A stretch of 64,000 bases of DNA, taken from contig CANTUR010000240.1 in the NCBI GenBank assembly GCA_947683625.1, forward strand, positions 1,552,501 to 1,616,500. The letters run 5' to 3'. Within the stretch, counting starts at the first letter, position 1. Each line of letters starts with the position of its first letter. Made by a program: the position numbers and the translations under genes. The notes beneath the pieces were generated by a model. The model had not been told where the DNA came from. It did no database searches and saw only the letters and a list, made by a program, of their open reading frames with translations. The DNA comes from Mallotus nudiflorus. Taxonomy: Eukaryota > Streptophyta > Magnoliopsida > Malpighiales > Euphorbiaceae. Below, piece by piece: positions 56,029-64,000 of the stretch.

Positions 56029-56905
56029 ACATAGTCCTTTGGATTTAATTATTGCTAGCAATTTGTGTCACCATCATATTTAAATAATACAACATCACAC
56101 AAAATTAAATAGATTTGAGCTTATTATAAACAAATTTGGGTTTATAAATAGGTTAATTTGTACAAAACAAAAACAAAATTGTGTTTAAACAAGCTGAAGT
56201 CGCCTAACCCATTTAAACACATATTAATCCTAAATATAAATTAAATATAATAAAAATTTCTGTATTTATAATGAGATTATGTATCTTTGTTGTAAGTTAG
56301 TATTATTAATTGTGTTAATAGAAATACATAATTTTGATATATACTAATAACATCATTAATTAAACTCATAGTGTAAATTAGCATTCATATTAAATATTAT
56401 TATTAATTAAATTCATAATTAAATTAGCATTCATATTAAATATTGTTACTAATCAAATATAGTTTAAATACTAAGTAAATGTTATATAATATTTAATTTA
56501 ATATGAAGTAAATAGGCATAATGAAAATACTAAAGTTATATAATTTAGTTTTAATTAATATTAATGTTAAAGAATTACGTAAATTTAAAGTAAATTATTA
56601 TTGATAATTTAATATCATCCAAAGTAGGTAATTTTGATATAAATAATTAGATTATATTAAGTATTAGTTTCAAATATGAACTATATAATACTAATTTATT
56701 GTTAAGTAAAAAATTTAGATTTTTAAATATAATGAGAATTACATATTTATAATAAAAGTATATAATTTTTATTTAAATTAATATTAAATAAATATAATAT
56801 TAATTTATATTATTATTATTATTATTATTATTGAATTATGTATAAATACAAATAATTTGAAATATTAATTATTATTTAGGATTTGAATTTTAAACATTAG
56901 ATCAT
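56029..56905. other. AT-rich non-coding stretch
   Basis: No gene is seen. There are many TAATATTAAAT-type words and an (ATT)9 run at about 56806-56832. Origin unknown. Confidence 0.5.
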
Positions 56906-57475
56906 ATTATATGTAGAGACATATACTGCCCGGAATAGGCATCTAATGCAGTCACGATCAAAAAACCAAATGGAAAGTGGAGAATGTTTGTTGACTTCAC
57001 TTACCTGAACGAGGTATGTCGCAAAGACCATTACCCACTACCAAGTATCAATCAGCTTGTTAATTCCACTGCAAGTTACCAGGTCTACAGCTTCATGGAT
57101 GCATATACTAGCTACCACCAAATAAGAATGAATGAATTCAATGAGGAGAAGACCACTTTCATCATAGATCGAGGAACCTATTGTTACAAAACCATGCCTA
57201 TCAGTCTTAAAAATGCTAGTGCCACATTTTAATAATTGGTCAACAGGATGTTCAAGGAGAAGATTGGGAAGCCTATAGAGATCTATGTTGATGACATGAT
57301 TATGATGAGTGAGAAGAATGTAGACCATGGTAATGACTTGGCTTAAGCCTTTCAAACCCTAGACCGATTTATAATGAAGCTTAACCTAGAAAAGTGTGTA
57401 ATTTAGGTCAAAGCTATAAAGATTTTAGGTTTCATGATCTCCTAATAAGGTATAGAGGACAACGTAGAGAAAATA
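56906..57475 (+). pseudogene. Tat reverse transcriptase, broken
   Basis: Frames give NAVTIKKPNGKWRMFVDFTY, YPLPSINQLVNSTASY, YSFMDAYTSYHQIRMNEFN (first palm Asp) and RGTYCYKTMPISLKNASATF at 56950-57232, then stops. The catalytic box EIYVDDMIMMS is intact at 57278-57310. LNLEKC and the start of the thumb follow. Domain order and wording fit Tat. At least five stops interrupt it. Confidence 0.9.
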
Positions 57476-58050
57476 GAGGTCATCCTCTCCATGAAACCTC
57501 TAACCTCAGTCAAATAAGTGTAGAAACTCAATGGAAGGATTATCGCCCTTGGATGCTTTATCTCATGCTCTACAAGAATGCACCTACCATTATATAAAAG
57601 CATAAAGCAGCTAAAAAACTCCCGATGGACCAACAGCTGCCAAGAAGCCTTTAACATCTTGAAGCAATTCCTTAACAGTTGTCCCATACTTAGTAGGCTG
57701 AAAGCTGAGGATAATTTATACCTATACCTCTGGGCTACCAAGGAAACCATTACATCCGTGCTGATTAGAGAAGATGAGACTGAGTAATATCTGGTGTACT
57801 ACATCAGTAAGGTCCTTCATAGAGTCAATACCAAATACCCTAAGATAGAAAAGCTAGCTTTTACCTTATTCATATTAGTAAAAAAGTTAAGATAGTACAT
57901 TGAGGCACACCATGTGATAGTTTAAACTTATCAATCATTTAGAAAGGTCCTCTAAAAAGCTAAAACATAAAGGAGATTAGTAGAATGGGTAGCCAAAATA
58001 TGGGGATTTAGAGTCATATATGACCTTAGAATAGCCATGAAGGCATAGAT
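57476..58050 (+). pseudogene. Tat first RNase H domain, degenerate
   Basis: The connection region reads KQLKNSRWTNSCQEAFNILK. The first RNase H shows LYLYLWATKETITSVLIRED, where the catalytic Asp position of ordinary gypsy RNase H is not Asp. This is usual for the first domain of Tat elements. VYYISKVLHRVNTKYPKIEK and LAFTLFILVKKLR follow, up to 57890. Stops at several former Gln codons. Confidence 0.8.
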
Positions 58051-58490
58051 CCTCATGGATTTTATAGCTGAGTATAGAGAGGAGACTAGGACTAAAACCA
58101 ACTAGATACGTCACCCATGGAGAATGTATGTGGATGGTGCATCTAGGGTTAAAGGAGCAGGAGCAAGCACCATTATCAAAGGCCCAAACGGTATACAGAT
58201 AGAGGCATCAGTAAAAATCCTCTTTAAAGTATCTAACAATGCTACTGAATATGAGGCCTTGGTCACTGAATTGATGATCGCATAAGAGTTATGACCAGAA
58301 AAGATGTTCATTTACAATGACTCCAAGTCCATTATGAACCAAATCTCCTGATATTTTGAAGTAAAGGACCAAGAAATGATAAAGAATTTAAAAAGGGTAA
58401 AACTATTACTAGGTAGAATAGAGGAAGCTAGGATGATATAAGAGCTAGAGCAAATCCTAAGAGTAGATAATCTATAGGGGTCCAAACGAC
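58051..58490 (+). pseudogene. Tat second (archaeal-like) RNase H domain
   Basis: After a linker, PWRMYVDGASRVKGAGAS (first Asp, 58111-58160) opens a second, separate RNase H. NNATEYEALV (Glu, about 58230-58265) and IYNDSKSIMNQIS (Asp, about 58312-58350) complete the D-E-D set. YFEVKDQEMIKNLKRVKLLL follows. A second RNase H between the first one and integrase is a known mark of the Tat lineage. Stops separate the segments, but all three acidic residues are present. Confidence 0.85.
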
Positions 58491-59780
58491 CACATTGGTC
58501 CAACCAAAAATAACAAAAGAGGATGTTCACCCCATAAATGATGCAGGATGGATGGACCCCATAATAAAATGGTTATCCAAGGGCAACCTACCAAAAGATG
58601 AAGAAGAGGCCAGAAACAGTAGTCAGGATGGCTAAAGACTACTCATACATTGACAATACCTTACTCAAGAGATCAGTGACCCACCCATGGTTGTCTTATG
58701 CAACATAAAAAGATGGAAACTATATAATAAAAGAAATCAATGAGGGCATAGGAGGGGCACATGAGGCCATGACCACTGTGGTTTGCAAGGCTTTACTATA
58801 AGGGTAATATTGGTCCTCGATGATTAAGGATGCAAAGGAGATCATTCAAGCATGCCTAAAATGTCAATACCATAGAAGTTACAACCACTGCCCAGCCCTA
58901 GCATGACTAATTGGGGTGGCATGGCCATTTGCATAATAGGGGATGGACATTATAGGCCCCTTTCCTCCAGCAGCTGAATAGGTGAAGTTCTTGATTGTCA
59001 TCGTTGACTACTTCACAAAGTGGGTCGAAAGTCAAGCCAGTCACCATGATCACCCAAACCAAAGTCACTAACTTTTTCAAGAGAGACATGATATGTAAAT
59101 TTGGAATCCATATAGTACTTATAACTGATAATGGGAAGCAGCTTGATTGTTAACCATTCAAGGAATTTTATAGTGAGTTCCATATAAAACTCAAATTCAC
59201 CTTTGTCGCCTACCCTCGAACAAATAGGATGATTGAGGTAACCAATTAGACTATAGTCTAAGGGCTCAAAAGGCAATTAGACCAAGTAAAGGGAAGATGG
59301 GTGGAAGAACTACCATATGTACGGTGGTCGTACAGGACAACCCCAAGGATGGCAACCAAAGAAACACCCTTTAAGTTGGCATATGGAACAAAGGTTGTAA
59401 TCCTAGTTGAAATTGGTCTCCCCAACTACTAAATGGCCAATTATGAATAGAAAACTAATTAAGAGGAATTAAGAGCCAACCTTGATCTGGTCATCGAAAT
59501 CAAAGAAGAAGCAAGAATTAAGATGGTGGTCTATAAGAAAAAAGTAGTGAAATCCTTTAACAATGCTATAAAACCCAAAATGCTCAATGCCTGAGACTAG
59601 GTACCTATAAAAGCATACATTAGGAAGGGTAACATCGAAGTATGAAAATTGGAAGAGAACTGGCTCGATCCTAATCATGTTGACCGAGTTGTTAAACTAG
59701 CAACATCCAAACTAAGTGAAGCCTGTGGAAAACCACTCCCTAAGGCATGGAACACCATTAATCCAAAGAAGTTTCATTAA
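58491..59780 (+). pseudogene. Tat integrase, broken
   Basis: The HHCC region is readable around 58730-58890 (GAHEAMTTVVCKALL, then AKEIIQACLKCQYH). The core starts with GMDIIGPFPPAAE (58940-58985) and FLIVIVDYFTKWVE. The second Asp lies in VLITDNGKQ (59110-59140), and the Glu region reads NRMIEVTN (59222-59250). Then RWVEELPYVRWSYRTTPRMA and TPFKLAYGTKVVIPVEIGLP follow at 59300-59430. The C-terminal tail runs to about 59770 (RANLDLVIEIKEEARIKM). Frame changes and stops throughout. Confidence 0.85.
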
Positions 59781-59880
59781 TAAATTGTAAACTCGATAAC
59801 ACAATGTAATATTCAAAGTGGCCATTTGGCCCCCATCAATAAGAGATGATATTATGTCTCAAATAATATGACGAACAATA

Positions 59881-60165
59881 AATTAGAAAAATTTTACAAG
59901 TGTACAGTTGCCTAAAAGCAACAAAGACCCACTTGATCTATATACATTAAAATTAGAAAAATTTTATAAGTGTACAAGTTGCCTAAAAGCGATGGAGACC
60001 CACTTAATCTACATACATTACAATTAGAAAAATTTTATAAGTGAACGAGTTGCCTAAAAGTGATGGAGACCCACTTAATCAATATACAATAAAATTAGAA
60101 AAATTTTACAAGTGTACGAGTTGCTTAAAAGCGTCAGAGACCCACTTGATCTAAATAGTTCTAGG
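59881..60165. repeat. 70-bp tandem array, four units, Tat 3' region
   Basis: AATTAGAAAAATTTTAYAAG recurs at 59881, 59951, 60022 and 60093, each followed by TGTACRAGTTGCCTAAAAG and GCGATGGAGACCCACTT-type text. It corresponds to the five-unit array at 45511-45866. Tandem repeats between integrase and 3' LTR are common in Tat elements. Confidence 0.9.
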
Positions 60166-60287
60166 TAGCCCTAGAGACCAACGGGTAGGGTTATGCATTA
60201 TCCACTTGTACCTGAATTTTCATACCGACCTAAATTGAAAAAGAGACATGGGATGGTTAATTCGGATGGAGAGCAACGGTTCAATGG

Positions 60288-60303
60288 AGGGTGAGGGAAA
60301 ATT
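60288..60303 (+). promoter_or_regulatory. Polypurine-like tract of the Tat element
   Basis: GGAGGGTGAGGGAAAA precedes AT-rich text that should be the start of the 3' LTR, also present in the partial copy near 45976. Confidence 0.5.
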
Positions 60304-60365
60304 TCAAACTTCAATTTTTATTTTGGTTGAGGGTTGCTAATGCCTGAACTTTCAAGATTTTGATT

Positions 60366-61797
60366 TATTATATTTTATGATCCGAAATGCAGTTGAAAAT
60401 AAAAATTTTAACCACAAAACCCATAACTCAAATCTATGTAATTTGACTTAGATTAATTGAGAGAGTTTCCAAACACTCACCAAAATGATCTAATGGCAAG
60501 ATAGTTTTAAGTAAGAGCGGGAGTTCACTTCAGTGACACCCTACCTCGAATTTTTTATGTCTTTTTATCGGATTAAGAAGTCACCAAAAGATCATGTCCT
60601 TTAAGATATCCATATAAACAAGATGATCCAAAGTGAAATAGGACTGTTAGAACCTTTGTTGTCTCATAACACGTTTTCTCTCTATGTCTTTTCTTTTCAT
60701 AAAAAGAGTATAGGTAGAAGAATGAGAAATGGTGGCTTAACCATAAAACTAAACCCCAGAGGATGAGATGTATTTATAGCCATCCTTTATAGGGTTTCAT
60801 ACATCTTCACTTACTAAAATAGTTTTGGTAAGTTTAACTCTTTTTCTATTTCAATTCTAATTCAAAATTAGAGCTTATTTTAAATGTGCAACCCTGTAGG
60901 TTCACAAAATGCTGGCAGTGGGCCTAAAATTCCCATTTTAGCCCACAAGTCATAATTGGTCTCTAGCAAGACATTATAACTACCCAAGTTGTGTGAAGGT
61001 TGATAATTCGACATAACCTAATACATAGCATGTACTATAGTCCTTTTGTTAGATGATATGTTGATTAAACATAAGGCATGGATTATGTCATCCTTAAATT
61101 ATTCAATCATATTGTTTTTTCGATCCCAATTAGACTAACACTGATAACTCTTTATCATTCTAGCATGGCCATGCATTTCTCTTCAGTCCAACTCATCAAG
61201 GGACCTAATAGATATCTTCTTAAAATAACTAAGGGACATAATCCATCTTAACCACTCATATTCCTTACATAACTCATTCTATATCCAATTATAACATGTT
61301 TTACTATCCAATTAAAGTACAGTATAGGGATGTGTCAAAACATAGAACTTATTGTACATGAAACCATAGTTATCTCAAGTTAAAGGACTCAAATAATACT
61401 ACTATGATAAGGATTACCTATAACAATAATCCATGTGGTATTCTCATAGTGGGTCGATCTAGTACATCATTTCCCTAAATATGTACCTATGAGTTTGACT
61501 TAATATCTTATATACATGATCAATAAAACTTAATCATCAGTCAACCTCATACTATTCTTTATTCATTGGTATTCCTATAATAATAATTGACTAGGGATAT
61601 TTAGATTAGATTTCAATTATCACCTAAGAGTTTTATTATCAAGTCATATACTTAATGATCTTAGTAGAATTAACTAATCAAGGATAATGCAAGAATTAGC
61701 CAGTAATAATAAAAATGCCTCTTTATTATTAAAATAGAAATATGATAATGTTAAAGTATAGCCATTACATAATTGGCCTATGATATATCACAAATAA
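60366..61797 (-). repeat. 3' LTR of copia element 2
   Basis: It is collinear with the copia 1 LTRs over shared blocks: CACTTCAGTGACACCCTACC, GGTTCACAAAATGCTGGCAG, TGGCCATGCATTTCTCTTCA, CTCATAGTGGGTCGATCTAG. It has many point differences and several short gaps. Both ends are set by alignment to copia 1; the terminal dinucleotides are eroded. Confidence 0.8.
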
Positions 61798-61799
61798 TA

Positions 61800-63430
61800 T
61801 CCCACTTATAATAGGCCCAATCAACATTGTATCTCATACCTATTGACCTGGTATGACTCTTATGATTGGCTTATGGAAGTGGCTTAGTTAGCGGATCAGC
61901 AATATTGTCATCTATTAGTACTCTATATATTTTCACGCCTCCTCTCTTAATGATCTCTCTAATGAGATGATAATGCCTAAGTATATGTTTGGATCATTGG
62001 TATGATCTGGGTTCCTTAGATTGTACTATTGCTCCATTGTTATCATAATACAAGTCCATTGAATTTGATATACTAGGAATAACTCCTAATCCATTTATAA
62101 ACTTCTTAATCTAAATAGCTTCCTTGGCTACCTTGGGGGCAGCTATGTACTTAGATTCTGTTGTCGAATCAACAATGGTGTTTTTCTTTGAACTTCTCCA
62201 GCTCATTACACCTTTATTCAAAAAAAACACATAACCTATACAATTGAAAGTCATCTTTGTTAGATTGGAAGCTAGCATTTGTGTAACCATTTACAATTAG
62301 CTCATCTTTTTTCCCACCATACAATAAAAATGCATCCTTAGTCCTTCTTAAGTGCTTAAGGATATTCTTAACTCCTATCAAGTGACTTTCACCTAGGTCC
62401 AACTCGTATCTACTCATCATACTCAAAGTATATGAGACATCTGGTCAAGTGCATAACATGGCATATATGATAGATCTAATAGCAGAAGTATATGGGATTT
62501 AACTTGTGCGGTCTTACTCATCTTATGTCATTGGACACTGAGTCTTACTAGGATGAATGCTATGGGACATTAGTAAGAATCCTCTCTTACAGTTTTGCAT
62601 ACTAAGCTGATTCAGTATACTGTTAATGTAAGTGCTCTAACTTAGGCTAATAAGCCTCTTAAATCTATTTCTATAGATCTTGATGCCTAAAATATAGGCA
62701 ACTTCACCTAAGTCTTTCATTGGGAGACAATTCCTTAACTATGATTTAAGATTTTGCTGGGTAGGAATATCATTTCCAATAAGTAATATGCCATAAACAT
62801 ATAGCACTAAAAAAACTATTGTGCTCCTACTAACCTTCTTATAAACACAAGGTTCATATTCATTCTTGATGAATTCAAACTCCTTGACTTCTTTATCAAA
62901 ATGAAGATTCCAACTCTGAGAAGCTTGCTTCAATCCATAAATGAATCTTTGAATCTTGTAAACCTTTCTAGAATTCTTAAGATTAACAAAATCCTCTGGT
63001 TATGTCATATACATATCCTCAATTAGGTTTCCATTAAGCAAAGCTGTTTTGACATCCATTTGCCATATCTCATAATCATAGCATGCAGTTATAGTGAGAA
63101 GAATTTGAACAGACTTAAGCATATCAACTAGTGAAAAGGTTTCATTACAGTCTATACCATGTGTTTGCTTAAAACCCTTTGCAACCAATCTTGCTTTAAA
63201 GGTATGCACATTGCCATCCATGTTAGTTTTCATTTTGAAAACCCATTTGCGCCAAATAGTTTTTAAACATTTAGGTGGATCAATCATAGTCCATACTTGA
63301 TTATCATACATGGATTGCATTTATGATTTCATAGCCTCTAACCATTTATCAGAGTTTGGACTTTCCATAGCCTCTTGGTAGGATATGGGCTCACTTTGAT
63401 CCACAATCATTACATTATTATTATCTATTA
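61800..63430 (-). pseudogene. Copia 2 reverse transcriptase and RNase H, catalytic box destroyed
   Basis: RT begins with MQSMYDNQVWTMIDPPKCLK and MDGNVHTFKARLVAKGFKQT, then QMDVKTALLNGNL (first Asp present), at 63320-63000. The following piece, 62933-62739, reads KQASQSWNLHFDKEVKEFEF and VLYVYGILLIGND. The YVDD box is YVYG (codons within 62790-62801), so both catalytic Asp of the box are lost. The connection and RNase H follow from 62720 to about 61805, including SMMSRYELDLGESHLIGVKN and several stops. It ends at the polypurine region before the LTR. Confidence 0.9.
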
Positions 63431-64000
63431 TAAGAAATCCATATCTCTCAAGATTATGACATGTCCTACCAGACTTTCTAAGAACTTGTGGTACTGGTAT
63501 AGATTCAACATTTATTTAGTGATCTAGTTAAAGTTCCATATGTGGTATAATGTTATTCTGTGGTTCTTGAATTTCTTCAAGTTGTACCTTACTCCCACTA
63601 GTTCCTTTGGAAATATATTCTTTTTCCAAAAAGACACCATCCCGAGCAATAAACACTTTATACTTAGAAGCATTAAAAAATAATATCCTTTAGTTTTTTT
63701 AGGATATCCTACAAAAATCCACTTGTTAGATTTTGGTGCCAATTTTTCTAAAATTTGACACTTCATATAAGCCTCACATCCCTAAATCTTAAGAAAAGAT
63801 AAGCTGGATTTTTCCCATTCCATATCTCATATGGTGTCTTTTCAACTACCTTTAATGGAACTCTATTCAAAAGGAATGTAGTAATTTCTATAGCATAACC
63901 CCAAAAGGAGATTGGAAGATTTGACTGACTCATCATAGACTGAACCATAACTAATAAAGTTTGATTTCTTCATTCAAATACACCATTCCATTGTGGTGTT
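63431..64000 (-). pseudogene. Copia 2 integrase C-terminal part, cut by the window edge
   Basis: The piece 63948-63763 reads MVQSMMSQSNLPISFWGYAI, LLNRVPLKVVEKTPYEIWNG. After a frame change 63766-63524 reads QILEKLAPKSNKWIFVGYP and KGYYF. This matches the copia 1 integrase end (38431-38012). The core with the catalytic residues lies beyond 64000 apart from the PQWNGV-type text at the very edge. Confidence 0.85.

Larger units (their letters stand above)
56906..60365 (+). mobile_element. Tat-lineage Ty3/gypsy element, 5'-truncated
   Basis: Contiguous RT, RNase H, a second RNase H, integrase, a 70-bp array and a polypurine-like tract in plus orientation mark the Tat lineage. Gag, protease and the 5' LTR are missing; the left break is near 56906. 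The right end is interrupted by copia element 2 at 60366. A second, partial copy of its 3' region lies at 45077-46060. Confidence 0.85.
60366..64000 (-). mobile_element. Ty1/copia retrotransposon 2, 3' half, runs off the window
   Basis: On the minus strand a 3' LTR (60366-61797) is followed outward by RNase H, RT and the end of integrase. The text is related to copia element 1 at many motifs but clearly diverged. It is inserted in the Tat tail: the partial Tat copy near 46050 reads across the equivalent site without interruption. Confidence 0.9.

Noticed and set aside
1..64000. tRNA, rRNA or microRNA genes
   Set aside because: I saw no rRNA text and no tRNA with A and B boxes plus acceptor pairing. 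tRNA-like matches are PBS sites of retrotransposons. Hairpins at 1-650 do not look like single miRNA precursors.

Overview
The window looks like plant nuclear DNA: AT-rich, intron-poor repeat sequence with plant-type LTR retrotransposons (Athila, Tat and Tekay-like Ty3/gypsy, several Ty1/copia), an endogenous plant pararetrovirus fragment and a CACTA-type transposon end. I see no convincing intact host gene, rRNA or tRNA. Every coding region I can support is a broken element gene with stop codons, frameshifts or lost catalytic residues. The density of nested insertions suggests old heterochromatin, probably a pericentromeric or intercalary repeat block. The species cannot be named from this sequence.

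Layout, left to right. 1-1387: the end of an LTR-like repeat carrying a 118-bp tandem array built from four different hairpins. 1388-14845: the left arm of a repeat family I call X. It is split by a solo LTR (1620-3850) and by a decayed Athila element (about 3897-14447, with gag, protease, RT-RNase H, integrase and a third ORF). 14846-15429: a Tat integrase tail. 15430-17969: a block with unrecognised broken coding sequence on the minus strand. 17970-30412: a large Tekay-like chromovirus with long LTRs, inserted in the same block, whose gag centre is replaced by a piece of its own LTR. 30413-34750: the right arm of X in inverted orientation, with two tandem arrays and a second solo LTR of the same family (32203-34541). 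34751-43746: a structurally complete minus-strand copia element with two 1.5-kb LTRs and a perfect GTTAG target duplication. 43747-46060: more flank, a CACTA end and a Tat integrase tail with a 71-bp array. 46061-49360: an endogenous caulimovirid fragment with TA-rich borders, bracketed by duplicated flanks. 50787-53261: a gag-like ORF resembling the putative gypsy-type transposase family, with an internal 471-bp in-frame duplication. 53262-56028: LTR pieces and the 3' end of a plus-strand copia. 56906-60365: a Tat element with two RNase H domains and a 70-bp array. 60366-64000: the 3' half of another minus-strand copia that runs off the window and is related to the first.

Nothing here works together as an operon or pathway. 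The organisation is a record of insertion, internal duplication and decay. Many stops and lost residues are explained by C-to-T or G-to-A changes, which fits decay of methylated DNA. The least explained signals are the hairpin array at the left edge, the inverted X arms, the unrecognised minus-strand block at 16470-17800 and the duplicated flanks around the viral fragment.
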